From assembly GCA_022393335.1 (NCBI GenBank), contig JAJEKB010000981.1:49887-113886 (forward strand): 64,000 nucleotides of DNA. Direction: 5' to 3'. The notes below the pieces were generated by a model that was given only the letters and a program-made list of their open reading frames with translations, made no database searches and was not told where the DNA came from. The DNA comes from Macrotrachela quadricornifera (Eukaryota > Rotifera > Eurotatoria > Philodinida > Philodinidae). Of this stretch, positions 36,065 through 48,300 are shown piece by piece. The translations under genes were made by a program, and so were the position numbers. Each line of letters begins with the position of its first letter. Within the stretch, counting starts at the first letter, position 1.

Positions 36065-36880
36065 TCATTCTTTTTTCATACAATTTTCTTTTTTTGTCAT
36101 TTGATTTAACATGGTTATACCAGTTATAATCAAATAAAAAGTTAAATAAATAGAAAATAAAACAAATATAGATAAACATCCAGTTAATATAGGATAATTT
36201 ATATATGAATAAATAAGACCAGTTAAATCAAGTATATGAAAATGTATTGAACATTGATCAAGTTGAAATGATGATGGAATTATATTTAATTGAATAATTT
36301 CAATAAAATCTTTTGATTTTTCACGAATAATTAAACGTTCAATTAATATTTGTTTTAAATGCCATCGATCATAATCAATATAAAATATTGATAATGGTAA
36401 AAAAATAATTGTTCGAATTAAACGATTTATTTCTGATTGATACGGATATAAAATTAAACGTGAATGATCAACAATTAATTGTTTTGATGTTGAATATAAT
36501 ATTAATTGAACAAAAAATGATCCATGTTGACGATTTCTATATGAACGTGGTGAATGACAAATAAGTTCAATACGATATGTATGTTGAGATATATCAAGTG
36601 GGAATTTATCATACATTGGATCACTTAAATTAGTATAACTTACAAGATATGGTGGAAAACTTAATGGTGATTTTAAAAAAATAGATTCATTTTGTGGATC
36701 AAAAGATGATGGAAAACCAAGTGTAATTGGAATAACAAGATGTGATATTGGTATTAAATGTTTACGTAATGTGAAATATGTTAGAATTGAAAGTAAAAGT
36801 AAACATATACTAACAAAAATAAATGTCAATAATGATTGTATACACCGGATTACTCTACGAGTACTTATATATGTGCCCAT
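36065..36880 (-). CDS. BSCL2: Seipin, ER lipid-droplet assembly protein
   Basis: Seipin forms a ring-shaped oligomer at ER-lipid droplet contacts and controls droplet biogenesis. The single-exon protein of 271 residues has the expected plan: a short cytosolic N terminus, TM1 (SLLTFIFVSICLLLLSILTYF), a lumenal domain of about 190 residues, TM2 (YPILTGCLSIFVLFSIYLTF) and a short basic tail. Lumenal landmarks are the ER/D-x-P-x-S/R strand as LICHSPRSYRNRQHGSF, VDHSRLILYPYQS, the conserved bulky Phe/Leu-rich membrane-facing segment and the beta end LDQCSIHFHILDLTGLIY before TM2. Minus-strand sequence just before the ATG is CTTTTATTTTTTCCTTAG plus ATT, an acceptor-like site three bases from the start. 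The gene follows signal peptide peptidase (301 bp) and precedes USP37 (44 bp) on the same strand, which may be a polycistronic arrangement. Confidence 0.87.
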   Translation of the reverse strand: MGTYISTRRVIRCIQSLLTFIFVSICLLLLSILTYFTLRKHLIPISHLVIPITLGFPSSFDPQNESIFLKSPLSFPPYLVSYTNLSDPMYDKFPLDISQHTYRIELICHSPRSYRNRQHGSFFVQLILYSTSKQLIVDHSRLILYPYQSEINRLIRTIIFLPLSIFYIDYDRWHLKQILIERLIIREKSKDFIEIIQLNIIPSSFQLDQCSIHFHILDLTGLIYSYINYPILTGCLSIFVLFSIYLTFYLIITGITMLNQMTKKENCMKKE

Positions 36881-37181
36881 AATCTAAGGAAAAAATAAAA
36901 GAAAATCGAATTTTTTGCTTTAGTTTTCTACCATTTAAGGTTGTTTAAGTGTATTTCGAAAAAAAAAACAAAACAAACAACATTGAATTCTTTTCTGGTT
37001 TTTTTCCTTTCGTTGTTGTTCAGATCTATTATACGATAATAAAATAATTTTAGTTCTTTTTTTTTTCTTAAAACGAAATACAACATCAATAAATAGAATA
37101 AAAGAATAAAAGAAAAGAAAAAAAAAACAACAACAATAATAATAAGAATAAGAATAAAATAAATATCATTGATTTTGATTT

Positions 37182-38961
37182 CTATTCATTTTTCTTTTCT
37201 GATGCATGATCTTCATAAGCAAACATTGTTGCCCAATCTCTACAAATCAATGCTGTAACAAGTGGAAATATTAAACATAATGGTACGATATAAAGCAATG
37301 CTGGTTGAGCATGTTTAAATAATTGAAGTATAAGAATTGTAACAACCAAAGCAATTATATAAGCAATAAATGAAACAGTAAAATAAAGTGTTGATGATTT
37401 TTTACCAGATTGTGTACGTGACATATCATAACGAAGTAATAAGGCAATGAACGCACCGGGAACGACAATATCACCTAAACAATAGAAATTATATATATTC
37501 TAACGAATCAAATATACAATGATTATATATCGACTTCTTATTCAATATTTTATATGAATGAATTCGATATTCTCAAAAGCAGTGTTTTTAATACTTTTCT
37601 TATTTTAAGAAAAAAATAGCAATGTTTAAAACAGAACTATGATATTTTTCAAATAATTTTGACAATCCTTAAGTTCATCACTTATCTCTATAACCTTATG
37701 AATATAGGTGATAAGTATATCACATATTCTCCGAATCGTCAAATTTTAAAGAAATTTCTATTCATTAATTTTCTCTTTATGATAGTGTCGATCTTTTCTG
37801 TAATCTACATTTATATTTAAATTATCAGAATAAATTCAATGATTAATATTTTTTTGAATTAAATAGTCGATATATCTTCGTATTTTAATACAAACCGAGT
37901 CCAAGCATAGCAAATTTATTTGCAGCTAATAATCCACTTTCGATTAAATCTTGTGGAAAAAGTAATTTAATTGGTGCATCAAATGATTTTGCTACCGTAA
38001 TCATGACTAAAATAACAAAAGAAGTAATTAGATAAGGAAAAAGAAAAACAAAGAATTAATGTCTACCATTTGTTCCAAAAACCCAAAAGATATCATAGAC
38101 AAAAAGACCACTAAGTAAAACAACTCCATTTAAAACTCTATGAAAGAAAACAAAATCAATAAAATTTTTAAATAATTCTATTTACTTATTAAAATGAAGA
38201 ATTTCAATAGCATTAATTGAAAAAGCAATACCAAAGATATTATTTGCAATCCAATGTCTTTTAAGTAAATACCAAACACCAACCAAAACACAAAAAAATA
38301 AAGCTCCAACATCAACAAGATCAAATTTTAAATCTACATGCATTAAATCTTTCATTTCTGTTGTTGTTGTTGTTGTTGTTGTCGTTTCAGTATTTGTAGT
38401 ATTTGGTGGTTTATTTTCCGATAATGTTATATGAAATTGTCTGTCACGAAGTTTATCCAAGACAGGTAAACGAATTTTAGCTATAATTGGATGTAATGCT
38501 CGATAAAGTGCAACAATACCAATAAGAAAAAAATAAATATTAAGAACAAATGTTATATATTCCTTTGAAACTAGTAATATAACAAGATAAATACCAAATA
38601 AAAATCCACTGGCAATAAATGGAAACATAGCCGCTAAAGAAAGAAATTAAACGTTTTATTTTATCGTTTTAAATATTAATTAATTTAAGAAAGAAAAAAG
38701 ATAATTACCATCTTTTGCTGTGAGTACATCAGGTTTTTCACCGGAATTTTTTTGTTTATCTTTACGTATTATTGATCGATATGAACCAAAATAGACACAT
38801 AAAAGTGCCGAAATAAGAAGAAATGAATAAGATAAAAGCATTCCTTCAGTACTTGCAACGAAAATCTCCTTTTGTGTTGTATTTGTAACATTTGTTTGAT
38901 TAAGAACATCGATTGTATCGAGTAATGGTGATAATGTAGCATTTTCTGTTGATGCAGCCAT
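37182..38961 (-). CDS. HM13: Signal peptide peptidase, intramembrane aspartyl protease
   Basis: SPP cleaves leftover signal peptides and some tail-anchored proteins within the ER membrane and takes part in ERAD. Catalytic motifs are present: YD in GLFVYDIFWVFGTN (near 38090), GLGD in AMLGLG/DIVVPGAF across an intron (near 37880 and 37460), and the PAL motif in QPALLYIVP (near 37290). The N-terminal 40 residues carry several N-x-T/S sequons (lumenal, as in the human protein). Between TM3 and TM4 there is an unusual run of Thr residues (ETTTTTTTTTEM) made from a (GTT)n repeat. The C terminus ends EKKNE, which fits the K-K-x-x retrieval signal for COPI and ER residence. Five or six exons are inferred, with one longer intron (about 37480-37895). 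The ATG at 38961 gives a plausible lumenal N terminus. The gene is divergent from strawberry notch. Confidence 0.93.
38354..38385. repeat. GTT trinucleotide repeat inside the SPP coding region
   Basis: About eight GTT/ACA-type triplets read on the minus strand as ACA/ACG codons encode the Thr run in the cytosolic loop of signal peptide peptidase. Being in-frame and in a loop, length variation here should be tolerated. Confidence 0.7.
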
Positions 38962-39057
38962 TCTTCTTTATGGAAGTGAATAGATTAAACTCAATATTAA
39001 TGTAAGTGTTTATCAAGTTCAAATCCACGATGCATAGGTTCGATTCGAGTACGAAAT

Positions 39058-39100
39058 TTGACCAATCATTAATAAGAACAGATGTCACAACAATGATTAA
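39058..39100 (+). promoter_or_regulatory. CCAAT-containing block, copy 1 (SPP side of divergent promoter)
   Basis: The sequence TTTGACCAATCATTAATAAG followed by ACAGATGTCA and AATGATTA is repeated with about 75% identity at 40022-40064. This copy lies about 97 bp before the signal peptide peptidase ATG. A CCAAT-box reading and a role in transcription are inferred. Confidence 0.4.
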
Positions 39101-40021
39101 CAGTAAAAATTCTATATCAATGAAAAATAAAAACAAAGTAATCAGTATTAAATAGTGAATAAAAAAAAAGGTTGTGATGTGTTTTGTTTTGATTCGTGTA
39201 GAGAGACAAGGATAACAATCATTAAATGGGAAGATACGATATTATGAGAATATTCCCATAATAATAATAATGTTTTTCTATGAATCAGATTTCGAAATAT
39301 TATCTCATCTTTCCTTTAATCTTTTGAAAATTATTTTGAATAAATCTCGATTACATTAACTAGATATTTGTCTTCTACTTGAAAAGTGATCTGTGTATTA
39401 AGATTATGATCATGCAAAATAGAAACATATTATAGAAATTTTAAAAAAATACAAATTAATTATTCTTTCATAGTTCTTATTTATATACGTCTGTTATTCG
39501 ATTATGTTCTTTTTTTTTTGTTAAAAAACATTCAAAATATCCTATATTTGGAAATTCAATTATTGACACATTATTTACAGGTAAATTTATTACTATTGAA
39601 AACATAATTAAAAATAAATATAGATGAAAAATCTATCGACGAAAAAGAATTATTTGTTTTTTAATTTGAATTAAATCATTATTAGAATAATTGAAATAAA
39701 AAATTTTCTAATCTACTAATTCCCAAGATGAAATCATATCCAAATTTATAATAAATCTATTTATCAAAAATAATCTTTGATATGTACAACGGTTATAAGA
39801 AGACAACTTTATCAGTCTTATATCTTTTTCTATTTCATGTCATTAAAACAAATGGAAAATCTTAACATGTCGAATATTATAAATTAAATGAATTTCAATG
39901 ATTCATCTTCAGTAGTTAGATATTGAAATGAATAATAAAGAAAAAAAAAACTTGCGTAGGTGATATACATTTAGTAATTCTGAAACTATGATATGTAACT
40001 AAATCTAGTTTGGTTTTTCAG

Positions 40022-40064
40022 TTTAACCAATCATTTAAAAAGACAGATGGCATAATAATTATTG
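40022..40064 (+). promoter_or_regulatory. CCAAT-containing block, copy 2 (strawberry notch side)
   Basis: The sequence TTTAACCAATCATTTAAAAA followed by ACAGATGGCA and AATTATTG is the second copy of the block at 39058-39100, in the same orientation. A TATA-like AAGTATAAATACC follows at about 40084. The strawberry notch ATG is about 300 bp downstream. Confidence 0.4.
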
Positions 40065-40359
40065 ATCATTGGTTCTCAAAAAAAGTATAAATACCAACGA
40101 GACGAAGAACAATCACATGTAAACCGAACAAATGAAAATGTCAATAACGAGAATGAGTATATATTTCAGATAATGTACTTATACAATAAATGCAATGAGA
40201 CATTGATCGTCATTCAATAACATACTTATTGAAATATATACGTCCATAGAATGATATTTCGACTCAAACATTTTCTCAAAACAATATATTAGTTAGAACT
40301 AGTCAATTTTTTTCTCTAGACAATAAACGACATTAATTAGAAATATTTAAAATAAAAAA

Positions 40360-43300
40360 ATGAATTCAGATACAGATAATTTAATTATAAAAGAAGAAAC
40401 AATTGAAAATGATGATAAAGAAGAAAATGAAGATGAAGATGATCCATTTTCAATGGCTCTTAAAGAATTATCAGAAACAAATAGACAAGCAGATGAAATT
40501 GCACGTGTAAGAATTCTTCTTCTTCTTCATATTTATTCTCTTATTTAATAAATAATTTTTAGCAACGTTCAATAGAATTAAAACCTTCTAAACCACAATC
40601 ATTTCCTAATTTACCTATTCTTCAAATGACACAAACAACACCTATTAATATAGCACGTCCAATTATATTACATGGTCTTCATGCACCAGTACAAAGTCCA
40701 CCTATTATTCGATTACAAAGACCAATCACAATTCCATCCGGTCTTTATACTGTACCTACAACAATTTCTCAATTATCACAACCACCATCTTTATCAACAA
40801 CTATTGTTCCTCAATTTATTTCAGCTTTAAGACCACCACTTCCACCATCAACTGTATACTATTTTCTAATTAATAAATATATTAAAATATAATTATTTAA
40901 TTTAATTTAGGAATTTCCAACAAAACTTCCAACTGATCTCGAAACAGAAGAAGATGATGAAGAAGAACAAAGTGCACAAGCAGCTGATACCTATTCTGAT
41001 TATATGCCACTTAAACGTAAATTAATTTAATATGAAAAGATATTGATTTAAATAAATGAATTCTTTATTTTTCTTTTTTATTTAATTTAGTTCATCTTGG
41101 TGATCGACATCCTGATCCAGTTGTTGAAACATCTTCACTTGCTTCTGTTGAATTACCTGATATAACTTATCAATTAGAAATTCCAGATGAAAAAATTCAA
41201 TCAAATGCATTATCAGCTTTACAACTTGAAACTATCGTTTATGCTTCACAACGTCATAATACATTTTTACCAGATGGATCAAGAGCTGGATTTCTTATTG
41301 GTAATCTATATTTTAAAATAATATAAAATACATCTAATAGATTTTTAAGGTGATGGAGCTGGTGTTGGTAAAGGTCGAACAATTGCTGGTCTTATTTATG
41401 AAAATTATTTACTTGGACGACGAAAATCTTTATGGTATATTTATAAAAATAATTCTAACAAAAAAAAACAAATAAATAAATAAAATTTTATTAATTAGGT
41501 TAAGTGTTTCAAATGATCTAAAGTATGATTCACAACGTGATTTAAATGATATTGGTGCTCAATTTATTGACGTTCATGCTTTAAATAAAGTATAAATTTA
41601 TAAATAAAATATATTTTTTTTTAAAGTATTTTTTTCATTTCATTTAGTTAAAATATGCTAAAATATCTTCACCACAAAATGGTGGAATAAAACGTGGTGT
41701 TATTTTTGCAACATATCCATCATTGATAAGTGAAAGTCAAAATGCAACAACAAAAGTCAAATATAATAGTCGAATGAAACAATTAATTCAATGGTTAGGT
41801 GGTGCAGATTTTGATGGTGTTGTAAGTTTATTATTAGAAAAACTTATTCAACTTGTTTTTTTGTTTGTTAAATAAGTTTGTATAACTCAAGTTGATGTCC
41901 GTGTTCAATAGGAGATTTTTATTAAATTTGGATTAGATAATATTTTTAAATTTAGACTTAAACTTTGAATTAAAATCCGAAAATACAAATTTAGATTTAT
42001 AGTACTGCAAAAATTTTCTGATTATAAATCTGCCAAATTTTTTTGACAATCTTTGACTTCTGACACGTTTGATAGACAGTTTGTAACATTTGCTAGATCA
42101 GCTAGGCAATCTTGTTATCTTAAGTCTCATAAACAGTTGGTGTTTTCGATCAAGCATTGTATACAGATCAAAATTTTTATTGAATCTAAAGGCAAGCTTT
42201 AGTAAAATGAACCATTCTGAGTGACAAACCGAGTTATCTTTTTCTTAAAACTAAATCGCAACTTCTTGACTTTTCAACTGCATCTACGAAAAAATTTCCG
42301 TTGCTTTCATTTCTTGGGAACTATTCAGAGTCATGAATACAACACTATCATATTATCAATGTATTCTTTACGTCTATTTTTATATTTAGATTGTTTTTGA
42401 TGAATGTCATAAAGCAAAAAATCTTGCACCAAGTCCAACAGCTAAATCTTCTAAAACTGGATTAGCTGTTCTTGATCTTCAAGCTCGTTTACCAAATGCA
42501 CGAATTATATATGCATCAGCAACAGGTGCATCTGAACCACGAAATATGGCTTATATGACTAGACTTGGTTTATGGGGACCAGGTACATCATTTAGTGATT
42601 TTAATCATTTTATTCAAGCTATTGAACAACGTGGTGTTGGTGCTATGGAACTTGTTGCTATGGATATGAAACTTCGTGGAATGTATATAGCACGACAACT
42701 AAGTTTTTCTGGTGTACATTTTTCTATTCTTGATATTCCATTAACAAATGAATATCTTCAAACATATGATCGATCTGTTCAATTGGTAAAATAAAAATGA
42801 TTTAAATTCTGTTGTTTTTAAAATATTTAATAATTATATATATATATATATATTTCTAGTGGATCGAAATAAAAGAAAAACTTTTACAAGCATTTGATTT
42901 AGCTGATACATCAAATATTGTTCGTAATCATGTTACAGCACGTTATTGGTTAAGTCATCAACGATTTTTTAAATATCTATGTATTGCTTGTAAAGTATCC
43001 AAAGTTGTTGGACTATCACGACAAGCTGTTCAAGATGGCAAAGTAAATTATTATAAAAAATAAACTATATATTTTATAATGTTGTTTTTTTTTCTAGTGT
43101 GTTGTGATTGGTTTACAATCAACGGGTGAAGCTAAAACATTAGAACAATTAGATGAATTAGGAGAATTAAATGATTTTGTATCAACTGCAAAGTAATATT
43201 AATAAAAATTATTTAATTAATATAAATTTTTATTTTTTATTCATATCTAATCAGAGGTGTAATACAAAGTTTTGTTGAAAAACATTTTCCAACTGGTATT

Positions 43301-46300
43301 GAACAAACTAAAGCAATGTCTATATTTGATTTAATACCAAATAATGAAGAAGATAAAAATCAACAAAATAAAAAACGTAAATCAACACATCGTCGTACAA
43401 CAAAACGATCAATATCATGTGATACAAATGAAAGTTCAGATGATTCAGATGTTGAATGTTATTCATCATTTGTTCAACCAAATAAACGTCGTGCAACAAC
43501 AAAACATCGTGATCAAAATAATAATCATCAATTAGATGAAATACATAATAGTGATAATGAAAATAGTTGTGAAAGTATTTTAATTGAAGATGAATATACA
43601 CCACAACAACATACATTTGCAGAAATTCTTGGACAAACTGATACTGATGGTGGATTACCTGTCAAAAGAATTCAAAAAAAAGATATTTCATCAAATTTAC
43701 AAAATTGTAAGATCATGTCTGTTTTGTTATTAATTATTAATGTTAATGAGATTCGTAGATAAATTAGCTAAAGAGATATGACAAGTATATAATAAGCAAT
43801 AGTCAATAACGAAAAAAAATCTAGATGTGTAAGATATAGTTGCACTAATATTTTATAAGCAAAAGAATCTTTCTCAGTTGTAGTTTGACTAAAAACTGAT
43901 TCTTTGAATTTGAGCTCAATATAAAAACAACTTTAATGAAGTGTGTTGCGTGACTAGTCGATATTGAAGCTGTAGAAACTGTTTAAAGTACATTGAAAGA
44001 GAAATTATGACGATGAGAATACATTAATATTAAAAAAAGAAACGATGAGGACGATAGCTTATTTTGTATTTTATTTTTATTTTCAATAGTTGTATTGCTA
44101 TTAAAATAATAATTAAGACCGCGGGAAAAATTGAAAAAGTAGTGTATCAGTGTTGTTATTGATTTTTTTCTCCCTAGTACAAGCTATCGACTTCAGATTT
44201 TGTGACTATGTAGTACTCAGTAGATGCAATTATCTGTCAAAGTTTTAAAGACTGCTTTTATTGAATGTGAGAATGATGAATTTTACAATCATTTCAGAAC
44301 TTCTAGGACATTTCTTCTTTAAATCAAATGAGAAGATCAAAAATATCTACATAGACATATTTTTTGATCTTGTATTAGAATGTATTCTAATTATTTCATA
44401 GCAATATAATATCTTGAATTCAGTATTATACAGATTATATATGAGTCAACATAGTTATTAAATATATTCAATTTGATGAAGTTTGATATGTAAATTTCAT
44501 TAGTTATTTTATTTTGTAAAATTTAAATATCTGAATAAAATTGATGTTTTTATTTTTATAGACGATAAACGTAAAATGACGAATACTGAAATTGTTGAAG
44601 CTTTATTTAATATGAAAGCAGATTTATTAAATAATATTGAAATACTTGGAAGAAATTTACCACCAAATACACTCGATGAATTAATCGATCAATTAGGTGG
44701 ACCATCTCAAGTTGCTGAGGTTTGATAATTTTTTATTTATTTTATTAAAAATTAATAAATAAAAATATTTAGATGACTGGTCGTAAAGGTCGAATTGTAC
44801 AACATGCTGATGGACAAATTGGTTATGAATCACGATCAGAATCTGATGTTCCACTTGAAATATTAAATATTTCTGAACGTGAAAGATTTATGCGTGGAGA
44901 AAAACTTGTTGCTATTATATCCGAAGCAGCTAGTAGTGGAATATCTTTACAAGCTGATAGACGATGTCAAAATACTCGTCGACGTGTTCATGTTACACTT
45001 GAATTACCATGGTCCGCAGATCGAGCCGTTCAACAATTTGGTTTGTTTTGTTTTATATAAATTCATAATTAGAAAAATAAAATATTTAGGACGAACACAT
45101 CGATCAAATCAAGTATCAGCACCTGAATATGTCTTTGTTATATCTGAATTAGCTGGAGAAAAACGTTTTGCTTCAACGTAAAAAGAAATTTTTCTTTTTT
45201 TTTTATTATGATGAATTTAATATGTTATTTTTGTTTTATTAATATAGTGTAGCAAAACGATTAGAATGTTTAGGTGCTTTAACACATGGTGATCGACGTG
45301 CAACTGAAACACGTGATTTAAGTCGATTTAATATTGATAATAAATATGGAAAACAAGCACTTGAAAATGTTATTCGTTCAATTTGTAATTTAGAACGTGC
45401 ATGGGCACCATTTCCAAAATTAATAAATAATGAAATAAAATCTGATTTTATTACAGAAGCACGTAAAGCTTTAATTAATGTTGGTCTTATTTCACGTGTA
45501 ATTAGTGGACAACAAGCAATTTATATACCAGAAAAAGGTAATTAAAAAGAAAATTTATTAATAAACAAATGTTTAATATCTCTGTTTAAAATTAGATCAT
45601 AATAATATGAGTCGATTTCTTAATCGTATTCTTGGAATTCGTGTTCATATGCAAAATTTATTATTTCGATTTTTTTCTGATGTACTTAATGCTGTAATTG
45701 TTGATGCACGACGAAGTGGTTCATGGGATTTAGGAATTCTTGGTAAGAAAAAAATTTATTTTTTGTCTTTTTCTATTTAATTAAATAATTTATCTTTTTT
45801 TTTTATACAGATCTCGGTACAGGCGAAGAAACAGTTTCTGTTGAAAAAACTCAAGTATTTGTTTTACAAACAGTACAAACGAACACTATTCCTCTTCAAG
45901 TTGAATTGCATCAAGTATTTATTTTAAAATTTATTTATGTAAATCAAATAAAAATATTTTAGATTGTTGTTGAACGTAGTCTTGCATTTAATAAAGCTGT
46001 TCAATTAAAAGATCAATCAACTAATTTAGATGATGGATTTTATATGTCGAATGATGTTCGTGGTTATTATCGTTTACCAATACTTGCTTTATCAACAACA
46101 TCAAATATTAATGGTGGAAATATGAGAAAAAATGAACAGTTATTTCGTATATATCGTCCTAATACTGGTTTACAACAACGATATGAAACATTAGATAGTC
46201 TTAGAAAAAAATATGAAAAAGTAAAAATATTTATTTTATTTATAATTAATAAAAATGCAATCCTTTTTTTTGTTTAAAGATTTCACCAATGCAAGCACAA

Positions 46301-46716
46301 CCTTATTGGGATGAATTGTATCGTAAAGCTGCAACATTATGTATCCATTTGATTAGGTAAATGGAGAGAAAAAAAAGAAGAAATGAAAATTATCATATAT
46401 ATTTGTTATTATTTTTAGACAAGGTCGTTGTCCAGCTTCATCAACAAATCCTCAACAAACATGTGAAGTTGGTTTACGTTCACGTCGATTTTTTGTTCTT
46501 TCAGGTAGTGTTCTTGCATTATGGTCTCCTATGGAACGAATATTACCTGAAGGAAAAATTCAAATGATACGAATTAAAACAACACCAGTAAATAATATAA
46601 ATAATCAATCAATTCCACTTAAAATAGTTGGATGTATTATTCCAAAACGATGTTTACAAGATTTGGTGCATTTACTTGAAAATTCATCAATAAAAACATA
46701 TTTTAAATCAGCCTAG
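40360..46716 (+). CDS. SBNO1: Strawberry notch homologue, SNF2/DExH-like helicase regulator
   Basis: Strawberry notch proteins are nuclear ATPase/helicase-like factors in Notch and EGFR-linked transcription. Features in order: an acidic, then Pro/Ser-rich N terminus (40360-40990); the SBNO entry motif [14 protein letters not shown]; Walker [10 protein letters not shown] (about 41355-41382); Walker B as DECH in [12 protein letters not shown] (42399-42410); motif [14 protein letters not shown]; and a middle region with a charged nuclear-localisation-like stretch ([13 protein letters not shown]). The C-terminal helicase half follows: [10 protein letters not shown] (44773), [27 protein letters not shown], then [12 protein letters not shown]. 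The last domain ends SIKTYFKSA. Many short introns have GT/AG borders. Two are long: about 41825-42390 and about 43708-44562. SBNO1 versus SBNO2 cannot be separated in an invertebrate. Confidence 0.93.
43708..44562 (+). other. Long intron of strawberry notch
   Basis: About 855 bp lie between the acidic/basic middle region (ending SSNLQN) and the segment [15 protein letters not shown]. No coding frame or clear inverted repeat is visible in it. Confidence 0.5.
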
Positions 46717-47202
46717 TCTCTTTTTTTTTCTTCTTATGTTAGTATTTATGTTTCGTATCCGTCCATAAAGAGGGAAAAAAATTGCTTCATTTTTTTGTTC
46801 AGTTCTGTTGATTGTATTTTTTTTGTACACTGTGTGTGTTTTGTAGATGACAGCTATGCGCACTTAGTTAGCTGATCATATCATTTTTCATTTCAAAATC
46901 TATTCTCTGTGTTTTCGTCTTGTTCTATAGTACGGTGATGTGACTTATTGTTTATTTAGTAAAACAAAATAACAGAGATAAGAATATTCTCTCTATCGAT
47001 TTATGGAGAAATTTATTGAATAATATCGTCTAGAATATTTTTTTATTTGAGAGAAATTACTGTATTCAATTGAAAAAATCTTATATATATTATTTAATCA
47101 ACTGAAATTCTATTGAAAGTGATCTTTCGTTCAAAAGAAAAAATTTATTAGCATATTATTAATTGATTAAAGTATTTATTTAAAAAAAAAAATATATATA
47201 TA

Positions 47203-48168
47203 TACAACTGTAGTCCAAAAAACTTGCACAAAATTCTTTTTTTCTATGGTTCGAAGTAAATATAAGTGTTATTTTTTTACAGTGACTCTTTGGTAGTTAT
47301 ACTAGATAATCATCATAGAGAACTTTGCGTTTTCTTATCTTTGGTGCAAATCTATGTGATAATATTACCTACTTCTCCCTCAAAAAGTCTAGCATATATT
47401 ACTATTATATTGCCAAAACAAAGCGATAAGAGCTTGTTGTATAATTCATTGTAAAACAAGTGTTTTCCCTAAGGACAATCTGTTATAATAATATCAAATT
47501 AAAATAAACTGTTGTTAGTCCAAACGAATGACTGAAATATGTATCTGTAAACGCAAAAAAAAAGGTTTATGAATGAGATCATCTTGCAAATCAAAGTATA
47601 TTGTCTGTTATAGGTTAAGATGCAGTTTTGATGGCTTTATTAAGTTTATTTACTTGAGTGCCACGAATTTTTTTGCTGTTAGATATAAGCAATGAAAAGA
47701 GCAATATTATTTTAGAAAAGTTTCATCGTCAAGGATGGTTCTAATGAGAAAAATTGCTGCAAAACATGTCAGTCATGTCATTAAACAATTCGTTAGCATT
47801 AATATATTATGAATACTTCAATACTTATCTAATATCTTTTGATGTTCACTTCATAGAAACCTTCGATCAATTATAAACTATAATATTGAGAAAATAAAGT
47901 CAAAATAAATTAGTGAACTTTATCATTTTTCTGGGTGAAGCAGTTAAAAATGTTAAAATTTGCGTTGTGAATGATTTTACTATCTACAAGGAAGAAAAAT
48001 CTTTTCTTTCTATTTCTTCTACAGATGAACAAAAGAATATCAGATTATGCTGTTTTATAGTATTCTTCGTCAACTATCAATTATAATAGGAAACAATTTA
48101 AAGAGGATATATGTATAAGGTAATACCTGTAGGAAAATATGTGCAAGTTTTTTTTAACTACAGCTGTA
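47203..48168. mobile_element. Tc1/mariner-type element, degenerate
   Basis: The left end TACAACTGTAGTCCAAAAAA then CTTGCACA is mirrored at the right end by TACAGCTGTAGTTAAAAAAA then CTTGCACA read from the other strand, giving terminal inverted repeats of about 30 bp. TA/TATA flanks both ends. Inside, around 47718-47800 on the plus strand, fragments such as MRKIAAKH and SHVIKQF, after LEKFHRQG, resemble the helix-turn-helix of Tc1 transposases. They are interrupted by stops and a small deletion. I take this as a dead copy of about 966 bp that lost most of its transposase. Family assignment is inference. Confidence 0.65.
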
Positions 48169-48300
48169 TATATTAATAATAATTAGACCATAGATAGATG
48201 TCTACAAAAATTACCAAAACAAATACACATTATTCATTTAAAATAGAAATAAAATAAATTCTTGTACAATTCATTCATTTTTCTTTTTCATTTCATTATA

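Noticed and set aside
39020..39055. tRNA B-box-like words (AGTTCAAATCC and GGTTCGATTCG).
   Set aside because: No matching A box, acceptor stem or cloverleaf could be drawn in the surrounding 90 bases.
41880..42390. Possible transposon in a strawberry notch intron.
   Set aside because: The intron is long and its texture differs from its neighbours, but I could not find inverted ends or a coding remnant.
43320..43616. 98-codon minus-strand frame, His/Tyr/Val-rich.
   Set aside because: It is the mirror of the charged, CAT/ATC-codon-rich exon of strawberry notch on the plus strand.
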